From Arthrobacter hankyongi (GTDB lineage: Bacteria; Actinomycetota; Actinomycetes; Actinomycetales; Micrococcaceae), in contig NZ_JAKLTQ010000032.1 in assembly GCF_022012395.1 (NCBI RefSeq), positions 1-41,305 on the forward strand: 41,305 bases of DNA, in the 5' to 3' direction. Below are positions 15,466 through 23,878 of the stretch, piece after piece. The notes beneath the pieces are model-generated. The model had not been told where the DNA came from. It did no database searches and worked only from the letters and a program-made list of their open reading frames with translations. The number at the start of each line of letters is the position of its first letter. Within the stretch, counting starts at the first letter, position 1. The translations under genes and the position numbers were made by a program.

Positions 15466-16704
15466 ATGACCGACACCGCCGTTGACCCCGCCCCGCGCCT
15501 GAAGGCCGCCGGGGCCCCGCCGGCCGAACTGATCGCCGAACTGGTCGGACGCATCCACGCCATCGGCCCACTGCTGCGCGAAAACGCCCTGCTCGCGGAC
15601 AAAACCCGCGTGCTGCCGCAGGCCACCGTCGACGCCCTGGAGGAGACCGGCGCGCTGCGCATCGCCGCCCTGCGCCGCTACGGCGGCTACGAGGGCGGTG
15701 CCTCCATGCTGCTGGAGGTCGCCCGCACCGTCGGCTACTACGACCCGGCCGCCGCCTGGTGCACCGTGATCTCCAACGGTTCGGTTATGCTGGCCAACCG
15801 CTACGAGGACGACCTGCTGGACCAGATCTTCGCCGCCGGCCCGGTGCGCATGGCGTCGATCTTCGCCAGCCCGCAGGGCACCGCGGTGCCGGAGAACGGC
15901 GGCTGGCGGGTCTCCGGCCAGTGGCCCTTTGCCTCCAACTCCTCGCACTCGGAGTGGGCCATCGGCATCCTCTTCCTTAAAGAGAACGTGGACGGGCCGG
16001 AGGATGCAGCCCCGCGCATCGGCTTCGCCATGATGAAGCGCGGCGAATACGAGGTCAGGGACACCTGGTACACCATCGGCATGCGCGGCTCCGGCTCCAA
16101 CACCATGGTCGCTGAGGACCTGTGGCTGCCGCAGAACCGGATCATCACCTTCGAACGCCTGATGGGCGACGGCTTCGAAAAGGACCCGGAAGCCACCTTC
16201 GGCCGCCGGCTGACCCCGCACCTGACCATGTCCACCACCATCCAGGCCTCATCCCTGGGCGCAGCCGCCGCGGCACTGGACTACGTCACGGAGAAGGCGC
16301 AGACCCGCCCGATCACCTACACGCATTACAAGCGCCAGATCGACTCCGGCGCGTTCGTGCAAAACCTGGGCCAGGCGAGCATGAAGATCGACTCGGCGAA
16401 GCTGCTGCTGCAGCGCTCGGCGGCGATGATCGACGCCGCAGCGGCCGGCACCGAGCCCATGCCGTTGGCCGACCGAGCCCGCAACCGCGGCGGCATCGGC
16501 CATGCCGGGCATGAACTGGTCGACGCGGTCAACGAGCTGTGCTGGCTGCACGGCACCGCCGCCTTCGCAGAGAACAGCCTGCTGGGCCGGATGTGGCGGG
16601 ATGTCAACACCGGCACCCGGCACGCCTCCATCACCGCCCCCATGGGCTACGAACTTCACGGGGACGGGCTGACCGGCGTCGACTACATCTCCACTAAGCT
16701 CTAG
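15466..16704 (+). CDS. Flavin-dependent monooxygenase, acyl-CoA dehydrogenase fold (HsaA/HpaB-like)
   Basis: A 412-residue protein of the acyl-CoA dehydrogenase superfamily whose C-terminal half is the group-D monooxygenase type. Evidence is the N-terminal PQATVDALEETGALRIAALRRYGG, the middle GGWRVSGQWPFASNSSHSEW, the DTWYTIGMRGSGSNTMV strand, and the helical C-terminus ending RHASITAPMGYELHG. Enzymes of this group hydroxylate phenols, indole, steroid rings or sulfur compounds with reduced flavin from a separate reductase. That reductase is encoded at 13712-14212. AAAGG precedes the ATG, 12 bp after the SnoaL-like gene. The substrate is unknown; the co-transported acid and an ester are possible precursors. 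Confidence 0.93.
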   Translation: MTDTAVDPAPRLKAAGAPPAELIAELVGRIHAIGPLLRENALLADKTRVLPQATVDALEETGALRIAALRRYGGYEGGASMLLEVARTVGYYDPAAAWCTVISNGSVMLANRYEDDLLDQIFAAGPVRMASIFASPQGTAVPENGGWRVSGQWPFASNSSHSEWAIGILFLKENVDGPEDAAPRIGFAMMKRGEYEVRDTWYTIGMRGSGSNTMVAEDLWLPQNRIITFERLMGDGFEKDPEATFGRRLTPHLTMSTTIQASSLGAAAAALDYVTEKAQTRPITYTHYKRQIDSGAFVQNLGQASMKIDSAKLLLQRSAAMIDAAAAGTEPMPLADRARNRGGIGHAGHELVDAVNELCWLHGTAAFAENSLLGRMWRDVNTGTRHASITAPMGYELHGDGLTGVDYISTKL

Positions 16705-16714
16705 GGAAGGACAC

Positions 16715-18043
16715 ATGGGGACCTCGGCCACCATCGGCATCACGGCCAACGGTCTGCGCGGACGCAGCGACGGCGGTGTCACATCCTTCCTGGGCATCCG
16801 CTATGCGAAGCTCGACGCCGGGGTACGCTTCGGCGCGCCCGTCCCGGCCGCCGGCCAGCTCGACGCCGCACGACCGGCCGAGGTTCCCGTCTTCCCCCAG
16901 CTGCCCAGCCGCCTGGCCGCGGCGATGGGCAGCGGAACACCGAACCCGCAGGACGACGACGCGTTCTTCCTCAACGTCTGGGCCCCGGAAGGCGCAGATA
17001 AGCTGCCGGTGCTGTTCTTTATCCACGGCGGGGCCTGGACCAGTGGCGGCGGGGCCAACGAATGGTACGACGGCGCCCGGCTCGCGGCGCAGGGCCTGGT
17101 CGTAGTCACCGTGAACTACCGGCTCGGCCCCGTGGGACTCCTGGCCCCGGCCGGCCACGGCGAACCCCACCTGCCGCTGCAGGACCTGCTCTGCGCGCTG
17201 CGCTGGGTCAACGCCAACGTTGCTGCCCTGGGCGGAGACCCGGAGCGGGTCACCGTGGCCGGCCAGTCCGCCGGCGGCTGGTACGGACACCTGCTCACCC
17301 TGCTGCCCGAGACCCGCGGGCTGCTGCGCCGGGCGGCACACCTGAGCATGGCCACCCGCGCACCCTGGGACCCGGCCCGGCACCGCGCAGTCGTCTCCGC
17401 CGCCGCCACCCGGCTGGACGGCGCACCGCTGCACACGGTCCCGGCCCAGGCGCTGCTGCGCGCCGGGGCCCAGGCACTCCGCGCCACTACCGGTCCCCGG
17501 CCGCTCGGGCACGCGGCCTCCGGCTACCTGCCCACGGCTTCCCCGGACATCCCGGGACGGTTCCTGGACCCCGCCTGGTGCGCCGGCAGCTGCCACGCCG
17601 AAGCCGTCCTCTTCCGCTACAGCGCCGAGGAGACCGGCACCTTCTTCTTCAACTCCGGACCGGAACTGGCCGCGACCGCCACCCAGGTGGACGAATGGCT
17701 CGCGGCGCTGCCGCCAGCCGACCTGCCGCCGGGCCTGGCCGTCCGGAAGGCGGACCCGTACGAAACCCTCGTAGCGGTTTCCTCCTGGGTACAATTCCAG
17801 CGCTTCCCCACCGAACTGGCCGCCGCCTACACGCACGCCGGAATCCCGGCGGAACTGCGCGTGTTCACGCACCGCTCCGCGCTGCCGGGCCTGCTCAGCG
17901 GGCACTGCCTGGACCTGCCCTTCCAGTTCGGCAACCGCCAGGCCTGGGCCGACGCCCCGATGCTGCAGGACCTGGACGATGACGGGTTCGAGGCCGTCGT
18001 GGCGCAGACGGTCACGGAACTGGCCGGATTCGTCACCGGGTAG
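16715..18043 (+). CDS. Type B carboxylesterase (alpha/beta hydrolase)
   Basis: This 442-residue alpha/beta hydrolase has the type B pattern. The oxyanion loop is HGGAW (104-108), the nucleophile elbow AGQSAGG (S185), and the start V-x-S-F-L-G-I-R-Y-A. Candidate acid and base residues are the glutamate pair in SAEETGT and the histidine in LSGHCLDLPFQFGN. It is likely a cytoplasmic esterase, since no signal peptide is seen, hydrolysing an ester of the pathway substrate or product. GGAAGG lies just before the ATG and the gene begins 10 bp after the monooxygenase stop, so it ends the operon. It is shorter than many type B esterases (about 500), mainly in the cap region. Confidence 0.92.
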   Translation: MGTSATIGITANGLRGRSDGGVTSFLGIRYAKLDAGVRFGAPVPAAGQLDAARPAEVPVFPQLPSRLAAAMGSGTPNPQDDDAFFLNVWAPEGADKLPVLFFIHGGAWTSGGGANEWYDGARLAAQGLVVVTVNYRLGPVGLLAPAGHGEPHLPLQDLLCALRWVNANVAALGGDPERVTVAGQSAGGWYGHLLTLLPETRGLLRRAAHLSMATRAPWDPARHRAVVSAAATRLDGAPLHTVPAQALLRAGAQALRATTGPRPLGHAASGYLPTASPDIPGRFLDPAWCAGSCHAEAVLFRYSAEETGTFFFNSGPELAATATQVDEWLAALPPADLPPGLAVRKADPYETLVAVSSWVQFQRFPTELAAAYTHAGIPAELRVFTHRSALPGLLSGHCLDLPFQFGNRQAWADAPMLQDLDDDGFEAVVAQTVTELAGFVTG

Positions 18044-18267
18044 CGAACTCCGACGGGCAGCCACCAGCCCGGAGCGGGCCGGGCAACTTCACGGCGCCTC
18101 CGGCCCTGCCACCCGTAGTCCCGAAGCATCCGCATGACGCCGTCGGCCCTGACCGTCTGTGCGGTTCCCGCCGGCGGCACATTGCTGCAGGTAAGCGGCG
18201 AACCGGTCCGGAGCAGCACCGCGAACCCGGCACCGCTATCCGGCCATCCTGGCCACGCGCCGATGCG

Positions 18268-19134
18268 TCAGCCGTAGATGGCCCGCTGGGCGTGCCGGGC
18301 CGAGAGCGGGCCGAGCAGGGTGTGCAGTTCGCGGAAGAGCGTCCGGGCTGCCTCGCCCTTCCAGCCCTCCGGCAGCGCCTCGGCAGGCAGACCCGGATCC
18401 AGAAAGGGCAGCTGCCGCCACTGCGTCACCATCGGCACATAGGCGCAGAATGCCTCCCGGCAGGTCTGATCGTCGCGCCCGGGCCGGCCCTGCCAGGCCG
18501 CCAGCACCGGAGCGTAAGCATCGATGAAGGCCGCGTAGTGGGCCTCAAGCGTAGCCAGGTCCCACCACTGGGCCACCTTTGCCTTCAGATCCCCCGGACC
18601 GGCGTGCTGGGAGAGGAAAAACTCCACATACTCCTCCAGGCCGTTGCGCCGCACATAATCGGCCGCCTCCTCGCGCAGATGCGCCGGGGCCACCCACAAC
18701 CCCGGCCCCACCGCGCCGAAACCCATCCGGCCCAGGCCGCTGCGGATCTTGTGCCGCTGGCTGCGCTCCGCCTCCGGCACGGAGAAGGACACCAGCAGCC
18801 ACGGGTCCCCGGCCCGGGCCGGACGCGGGAAGAAAATACGCTCGTCACCGGTGCGGAAGTGCTCCTCCAGCTCACCGGCGAGGGCATAGCCGCTCTGCCC
18901 GTCGACACGCTCGCTGACCAGCACGCCCTTCTTCTTCAACCGTGAAATCGAGGAACGCACACTGGCCGGCTCGGCACCGAGTTCCTGCAGCAAACGCACG
19001 ATGACGGCGACGGGAATCACGCCGCCGCTGTGCCGGCCGTAAAGGCCGAACACCGTGACAATGAACCGGTGGTGCGGCGGTTGCCCCTGGTCGCCGGGAA
19101 GCCGGCCGGCAATAATCTCTTCTTCCGCACGCAC
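18268..19134 (-). CDS. PaaX-family transcriptional regulator
   Basis: A 288-residue protein matching the PaaX family, the phenylacetate-type repressors. The N-terminal winged helix contains FIVTVFGLYGRHSGGVIPVAVIV, then SVRSSISRLKKKGVLVSER. The central domain has DPWLLVSFSVPEAERSQRHKIRSGLGRMGFGAVGPGLWVAP, and the C-terminal domain ends LPEGWKGEAARTLFRELHTLL. It faces the esterase gene tail to tail across 224 bp, where I see only a weak 6-bp hairpin (18067-18084). It most likely senses an acyl-CoA or aromatic intermediate and binds the motifs at 13630-13657 and 14350-14433. The GTG start at 19134 is not firm, because the nearest GGCAGG is directly adjacent. Confidence 0.92.
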   Translation of the reverse strand: MRAEEEIIAGRLPGDQGQPPHHRFIVTVFGLYGRHSGGVIPVAVIVRLLQELGAEPASVRSSISRLKKKGVLVSERVDGQSGYALAGELEEHFRTGDERIFFPRPARAGDPWLLVSFSVPEAERSQRHKIRSGLGRMGFGAVGPGLWVAPAHLREEAADYVRRNGLEEYVEFFLSQHAGPGDLKAKVAQWWDLATLEAHYAAFIDAYAPVLAAWQGRPGRDDQTCREAFCAYVPMVTQWRQLPFLDPGLPAEALPEGWKGEAARTLFRELHTLLGPLSARHAQRAIYG

Positions 19135-19143
19135 CCTGCCAGC

Positions 19144-19168
19144 CTACCAATCCAACCAGTCCAACCAG
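19144..19168 (-). repeat. Tandem 9-bp repeat in the PaaX leader
   Basis: On the minus strand CTGGTTGGA occurs twice in direct tandem (complement of 19151-19159 and 19160-19168), followed by a partial third unit TTGGTAGG. It ends about ten bases before the annotated start. It may be an autoregulatory site, a slippage-prone leader, or simply chance; no -10/-35 pair is convincing there. Confidence 0.35.
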
Positions 19169-19460
19169 GCCGGATCGGGCCTGTGTTCCGGCACAACGCC
19201 CCGCCCCTTGCTGCCGTATTCAAACGGCGGCAACCGGAGGCTCCGCTACCGCTTCCATGTGTGAACCCGACCACGACGTGCAGCCTTCCACTGCGGGTCA
19301 TACGGGTGCAACCAGCGCGACCAGAGCGGCACACCAGGCGAGCAGAATCCAGTTCCTGTCCCAGGAGAAGATGACCCCGAACGCTTCACGACAGCATGGA
19401 AACGCCGGCCCCGGCTGCCCCGCCAAGACAGCCGGTCCACAAGCCGCATCCAGAAACCGT

Positions 19461-19493
19461 TCCGGACATACTCCCGGCTATCGGCGGAACTAA
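19461..19493 (+). repeat. Dispersed 33-bp repeat, copy 1
   Basis: This copy begins TCCGGACATACTCCCGGCTA and continues to AACTAA. Copy 2 at 23171-23204 begins TCCGGACATAGTCACGGCTA and also ends AACTAA. About 80-90 percent of positions agree, with one 1-base length difference. Both copies lie in gene-poor spacers in the same orientation. Read in the same frame, both encode S-G-H-x-x-G-Y-R-R, so they may be remnants of one coding end. Confidence 0.4.
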
Positions 19494-19695
19494 GAAGTGT
19501 GGTCGGGAAGGGAAGCGGCCGGTGTTCGGGCTCTATGTTCGCAGCATAGGTGTCCGGGTCCGGGCAGGAAGTCAAAGACGGTGCTCCTTGCCCGGCGCGC
19601 CGGGGCACTTGAGAAGACAGGAGGTGGCTCCTGCTTGTGCTTATTGGGAAGGCGGACATGGGACTTTGGATGCAGGAAACGGCACGCTGTCGGGT

Positions 19696-19935
19696 TCACG
19701 AACAAGCCTGTGCCCCTTCTCCTGCCTTGCAGGTTTCAAACTGCAGCGGGGAAGGCGGGCAGGATGCATCGCCGCACTTGCCCCGCTTCCCGACTTCGGC
19801 GCGGTACGGGCGGTCTTCGTCAGTACGGAAGACGGCTCCGCCGAGGTCGTAGCGGATCCCATTGACCGGGGACCCTTTATGACCGGAGCGAAGCTCCGGA
19901 CACCATGCCGGGTCCGGAGCTTCGGATGCCCGCAC
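19696..19935 (-). CDS. Possible small cysteine-containing protein or gene remnant
   Basis: The minus-strand frame starting at GTG 19935 gives 79 residues. The second half looks genuinely coding, with GC-rich third positions and a plausible sequence: GIRYDLGGAVFRTDEDRPYRA, then KCGDASC and a further Cys pair. The first part (up to about residue 25) is less convincing and there is no clear ribosome site, so this may be the surviving end of a decayed gene. The opposite strand has a longer open frame of poor quality over the same bases. No family is recognised. Confidence 0.3.
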   Translation of the reverse strand: MRASEAPDPAWCPELRSGHKGSPVNGIRYDLGGAVFRTDEDRPYRAEVGKRGKCGDASCPPSPLQFETCKAGEGAQACS

Positions 19936-20018
19936 TCAGGGCAGATTCGACGCCAAAGGCTATGGTGTCGGGACTCCTGCCTTTCCTGGGTCCCGGTCCA
20001 GGCAGCCCCGCCACCGGG

Positions 20019-20675
20019 TCAGGCCGGTTGGCCCGCGAGCCCGTAGGCTTCGTCTGCGGAGGCCTCGGGGATCTTCATTTCGAAGGTTTCGGTAATGCTG
20101 GTGTAGTCGTGGTAGCCCATCCGGGCCAGAGGCCGGATCCTCCCGATGTCGAGCCGGCCGTCCGCGGTGAGCACCTCGTCGTTGATGTGGATCCGCTCGA
20201 CTCGGGCGAAGACGATGTCGATGGTGCCCACGTTGGAGTTGCCGGTCATCCGGTGCGTCGAAAGGTATCGACACTCGAAGTGGACCGGGCTCTCGGCCAC
20301 CATCGGAACAGGTGCGAGCTCGGCGTAGCGCTTGGTCACGCCGGCCCGGTCGAACTCGCTCTCATCGAAGGGAAGGGCCATGGCGCTGATGTTCACCGCC
20401 TGGCGGAGGTCGTAGGTGGCCATGTTCCACACGAACCAGCCGGTCTGCTCCGCGTTCAGGACCGTGTCCTTGCGCCGCCCGTCCGGGTACTGGTTGGCGC
20501 TGAACATCACCATGGGCGGATCAAAGGTCAGGTTCTGCCACTGGCTGTACGGAGCCAGGTTCTCGACCCCGTCCGGGCTGACGCTTGAAAGCCAGCCGAT
20601 GGGCCGCGGAACCGTGCAGCTCTTGAACGGCGAGTAGGGCAGGGGGCTCTTCTCGTGCGAGGGATCGTATTTCAC
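20019..20675 (-). CDS. Flavin reductase family (DIM6/NTAB-type) protein
   Basis: The 218-residue reading starts at GTG 20675, five bases after AAGGAG, and overlaps the permease stop by 4 bp (GTGA), which implies translational coupling. The FMN-binding split barrel is shown by TVPRPIGWLSSVSPDGVENLAPYS, then FDPPMVMFSANQYPDGRRKDT and FVWNMATYDLRQAVNISA. Proteins of this branch are larger than classical flavin reductases and may act as FMN-dependent oxidoreductases or reductases for a partner oxygenase. No oxygenase is next to it; the one at 15466-16704 already has its own reductase. The link to a nucleobase-type permease hints at a role in pyrimidine-, hydantoin- or pyridine-like ring metabolism, which is inference. 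Confidence 0.9.
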   Translation of the reverse strand: MKYDPSHEKSPLPYSPFKSCTVPRPIGWLSSVSPDGVENLAPYSQWQNLTFDPPMVMFSANQYPDGRRKDTVLNAEQTGWFVWNMATYDLRQAVNISAMALPFDESEFDRAGVTKRYAELAPVPMVAESPVHFECRYLSTHRMTGNSNVGTIDIVFARVERIHINDEVLTADGRLDIGRIRPLARMGYHDYTSITETFEMKIPEASADEAYGLAGQPA

Positions 20676-22109
20676 AGGGTCTCCTTGGCGGTGATGGCGG
20701 TTGCGGGGACGATGGTTCCGGGATCGGAGCCGGCCGCGGGTGAGGCGGCCATCCGGTTCCGGACGGATCGGGACGTGAGGTAGTAGATGCCGCCGGCGAC
20801 GACGAGGCCGATGAGCCAGGCAATTTCGGCTCCGCCGAGGAGGTCGGCGATTGGGCCGACGTAGAGGGGGCTGTTCATGAACGGGATCTGGATGAGCACG
20901 CCGAGGACGTAGGCGATGAAGGCGCCCTTGTTGAAGCGGCCGTACTCCCCGTCGCGGAGGAAGAGCTGTGCGACGTTGTAGCGCTCCTTGCGGACCCAGT
21001 AGTAGTCGACGAGGTTGATCGCGGACCAGGGTGTCATGAAGTAGAGCAGGAAGAGCAGGAAGTCGGTGAAATTGGTCAGAAAGTTGCTGCTGGCGGCCAG
21101 GGCGATGGCCAGCGAGACCGCGGAGATGGCCGCGACGTAGACGGACCGCTGCCGGGGCCCCACCTTCTGCTGTCCGGCGAGGCTGGTGATGATGGTCGCC
21201 AGGGACATGTAGCCTCCGTAGGAGCTGAGGGTGTTGCCGGTGAGCTTGCCGCAGATCACCGCGAGCAGGACCAACGGCCAGATCGCACCGCCGATACCTG
21301 CGATGTAGCCGACCTGGTCGTGGCCGAACGCGGCCCCGCCGAGGGCGGCCGCAAGGGCGCCGAGGGTCATGGCCAGGGACCCGCCGAGCACGCTGCCCAG
21401 GAAGGTCCAGCCGATGGTGGCCCTCTTGGGGGTGTTCTCGGGGAGGTAGCGGGAGTAGTCGGCGATGTAGGGGCCGAAGGTCAGCTGCCACGAGGCCGAG
21501 AGCGAGACCCCGAGCACGAACGGGGCCGCGGCGAACCCGTGCGCTCCAACGACGGCGCCGATGTCCCCGTCGGTGAAGATACGGACGAGGAGGATCGCGA
21601 ACACGACGGCGCTCAGCACCGCGGCGAGGTGGGAGAACTTGTGGATGTAGCGGTATCCCACGATCGCCAGGGCCGTGGACATGAGCGCGAACACGACCGC
21701 GCCGGCCTGGGCCGGGACATGGAAGAGGGTCCCGATCGCCTGGCCGCCCAGGACCAGGCCCGTGGCGTAGAAGCCCACGTAGATCATCAGGGCCAGCACC
21801 AACGGAAGGATCGCCCCGAAATAGCCGAACTGGGCCCGGCTCTGGATCATCTGCGGCACGCCGAGCTTGGGGCCCTGTGCCGAGTGCAGGGCGGTGAAGA
21901 AGCCGCCGACTGCGTTGCCCACCACGATGGCCGGGATGGACCACAGGGCGCTGTTGCCCAGGATCACGAACAGCGCACCGGTCACCACAGCGGTGATCGA
22001 TGTGTTTGCCGCGAACCAGACGAAGAGCAGGCTCCTGGGGGGAGCCGTGCCTCTCCTCGGGGGGGATGAAGTCGATTGAGCGCCGTTCGACGGTGACAGT
22101 CTTCGCCAT
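20672..22109 (-). pseudogene. NCS1-family nucleobase/hydantoin-type permease with a frameshift near the 5' end
   Basis: The body (20672-21988) encodes an NCS1 (purine/cytosine/allantoin) symporter: LGNSALWSIPAIVVGNAVGG, then QGPKLGVPQMIQSRAQFGYFG, and FGPYIADYSRYLP. The expected N-terminus, M-A-K-T-V-T-V-E-R-R-S-I-D-F with ERHG, is present from ATG 22109 behind a good AGAGG ribosome site, but in another frame. Removing one base from the G6 run at 22037-22042 joins them as ERHGSP-RSLLFVWFAAN, restoring a normal 478-residue protein. So this is a real +1 frameshift mutation or a sequencing error in a homopolymer. An internal GTG at 21988 would lack the first helix region. If intact, it imports a nucleobase-like ring compound for the module. 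Confidence 0.8.
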
Positions 22110-22161
22110 TGCAGACCTCTGTTTCTTGGGAAGGGAATGTGAACTGCGTCACGCCAGTATG

Positions 22162-22179
22162 CAACCGATATATCGGTTG
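22162..22179. promoter_or_regulatory. Perfect 18-bp palindrome, probable GntR operator
   Basis: CAACCGATATATCGGTTG is a perfect palindrome in the 97-bp divergent gap between the permease and the GntR gene, 27 bp before the regulator start. Its length and symmetry suit a GntR/FCD dimer. The GATATATC core could overlap the -10 of either promoter. Confidence 0.7.
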
Positions 22180-22206
22180 GTCAAGCGGTGCCGCTAAAGT
22201 GGAGGC

Positions 22207-22860
22207 ATGATGCAGCAGGGGAAGGCCGCCCAGGCCTACGACGAAATCGAGCGCCTGATCGTCTTCCAGGAACTGGCTCCGGGCACGCTCGTGTCCGAGG
22301 CCGTCCTGATGGAGAAGACCGGCCTGGGCCGCACACCGGTCCGCGAGGCCCTGCAGCAGCTCGCCCGCAACCGGCTGATAGAGATCCACCCCAACAAGGG
22401 CGTGCTCATCCCTCCCGCCTCCGTGGAAGCCCAGCTGCGCATGCTCGAGCTCCGCCGCGTGCTCGAAGCCCTGGCCGTGCGTCTGGCCTGCCATGCAGCC
22501 ACCGACGCCGACCAGATCCCGATGCGCGAGATGATCGAGCTGCTCCATGCAGACCGCTTCACGCTCAGGCAGTACCTCGAAACGGTCAAGGAAACGCACC
22601 AGATGATCGTCGCTGCGGCCCACAACGAATATCTCGCTGACGCCATGGCGCCCCTCCAGGGACTATCCCGCCGCTTCTGGATCACCCACGTCCGGGACGA
22701 GCAGGCCGAGATCAGCCACGGCGCCGGCCTCCACGCGGGAATCCTCCGCGCCATTCTGGACCGGGACCCGGAAGCCGCGGAGAAGGCCTCCCACGCCCTC
22801 AACGATTATCTCGTTCAATTCGCCTACTCCACGATCAGCCTTCACGTAGGACCTGCGTAA
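22207..22860 (+). CDS. GntR-family regulator, FCD subfamily
   Basis: This 217-residue protein has an N-terminal winged helix (YDEIERLIVFQELAPGTLVSEAVLM, then GLGRTPVREALQQLARNRLIEI). An all-helical FCD ligand domain follows, with ELRRVLEALAVRLAC, HQMIVAAAHNEYL and AGLHAGILRAILDRDPEAAE; the scattered His/Asp residues typically hold a metal. Two adjacent ATGs (22207, 22210) follow GGAGG; the second has the better spacing. It is divergent from the NCS1 permease and flavin-reductase-like genes with a perfect palindrome between them. It therefore probably represses them until a carboxylate or ring-derived inducer is present. Confidence 0.92.
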   Translation: MMQQGKAAQAYDEIERLIVFQELAPGTLVSEAVLMEKTGLGRTPVREALQQLARNRLIEIHPNKGVLIPPASVEAQLRMLELRRVLEALAVRLACHAATDADQIPMREMIELLHADRFTLRQYLETVKETHQMIVAAAHNEYLADAMAPLQGLSRRFWITHVRDEQAEISHGAGLHAGILRAILDRDPEAAEKASHALNDYLVQFAYSTISLHVGPA

Positions 22861-23170
22861 TGCCCCCAAGGATCCGCCGGGCGTTGTCGGACAGCCGGCC
22901 TTCTGAAGCATGGGACAGAGGAGCAGATGCAGGGCGCACCAGACGGATTTTTGGCTCCTGATTCGCGTCCGCACGCCGGGCCCCGGCACGGGGCTATCCC
23001 GGACCGAAACCCGCCGTTGAAAACGCCGCGTTTCCAAGGTTCCCGGATTGGTGCATGTCCTGGCCGCAAAAATGCCTGCTGACGGCACCTTTGGCGCACC
23101 AGCTGTGAGGATCGCGTCTCACAGGGCACCTCCGCGCAGCACCACTTGCCGGCAGCCGCTTTCAAGTCCG

Positions 23171-23204
23171 TCCGGACATAGTCACGGCTACCGGCGTCAA
23201 CTAA
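23171..23204 (+). repeat. Dispersed 33-bp repeat, copy 2
   Basis: This is the partner of 19461-19493, with TCCGGACATA identical and CGGCTAyCGGCG conserved. A weaker likeness extends about 20 bp upstream (CCGC...CCG). Both copies sit at the edges of module C, in the same orientation and about 3.7 kb apart. Confidence 0.4.
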
Positions 23205-23273
23205 CGGAAGCTCTGCCTGACACGGCTACTCCCGACTCGCTACCCCAGATGTCGTTATGACAAACGCAGGGAG

Positions 23274-23852
23274 GTGGACGTTTTGGAAAGCCTTAGCGTC
23301 CTTTGGGAGCCGAGTTCCCTTATTGATGGGTTCGAAGGATCCGTTTCGCTTAAGTCGGAACGTCGTAGGGCTGGCATGTCCGGCGATCCCCGATTACATG
23401 AGGCGGGACAACATATTGCGGCACTACCTCCCCTGCTTCCAAGTGGCACCATGCTTCGGGTCAAGCTCACGCTTTCCGGCCTCGGATGGGTGTCTATTCG
23501 TCGGGGAAAACGTTCAGTCCCAACAGCCAGTCCCAGATGGATTCGGCATGCCGGTGCATGGCCTAGCGGGGCTAACCGGGGTGCCCATGGATGATTTCGC
23601 CAACTGTTCGGTATGGCTGTGCCGGGCGATCTTGCGGAGCCTGGTGAGGTCCGTGGTATTGAGGAAAATTTCGGTGACTTCCTGCCGAAGGAATTGATCT
23701 GGCAATCTACGGATCCGCGGATCCCATCCCACCCGATCTGGCAGTTCAGTGTCGATTGACTTCCGCAGCCCGATGGACCGGAGTACCGCGCTTCAACACC
23801 GGACGCATACGAAATCGCCAACAGGGGTAGGACGGTACAGTCTGGGCGCTGA
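23274..23852 (+). pseudogene. Possible decayed gene of unknown family
   Basis: One plus-strand frame reads like protein across two in-frame TGA codons (23592-23594 and 23757-23759). Segments include MDVLESLSVLWEPSSLIDGF from GTG 23274, GDLAEPGEVRGIEENFGDFL with PKELIWQSTDPRIPSHPIWQ, and after the second stop LPQPDGPEYRASTPDAYEIA. Codon third positions are clearly less GC-rich than in the flanking genes, which would fit foreign origin. The stretch around residues 60-105 is poor and may be in the wrong frame. I recognise no domain, and this could also be chance. Confidence 0.3.
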
Positions 23853-23878
23853 ACACGGGTTCAGTGCGTCGGTTCGGG

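Larger units (their letters stand above)
19135..20018. other. Gene-poor spacer between modules B and C
   Basis: Apart from the possible small gene at 19696-19935, I see nothing that supports a gene. The stretch contains the PaaX leader repeat, one copy of a dispersed 33-bp repeat (19461-19493) and a small hairpin (CCGGAGC 19883-19889 with GCTCCGG 19893-19899). No RNA gene or mobile element end was recognised. Confidence 0.4.
22861..23878. other. Gene-poor spacer between modules C and D
   Basis: No intact gene is visible. The right half holds a possible decayed gene (23274-23852) and the left half the second copy of a dispersed repeat (23171-23204). Base composition is less GC-rich than in the neighbouring genes. 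No tRNA, hairpin terminator or mobile element end was recognised. Confidence 0.4.

Noticed and set aside
18067-18084. GCCCGG/CCGGGC hairpin between the esterase and PaaX genes as a terminator
   Set aside because: The 6-bp stem with a 6-nt loop is too weak in this GC-rich background to call.
20019-22109. A single 696-residue protein joining the permease start to the flavin-reductase-like protein
   Set aside because: The middle is an out-of-frame translation of the NCS1 permease (Arg/Pro-rich). The apparent fusion results from the frameshift plus the coincident frame of the downstream gene.
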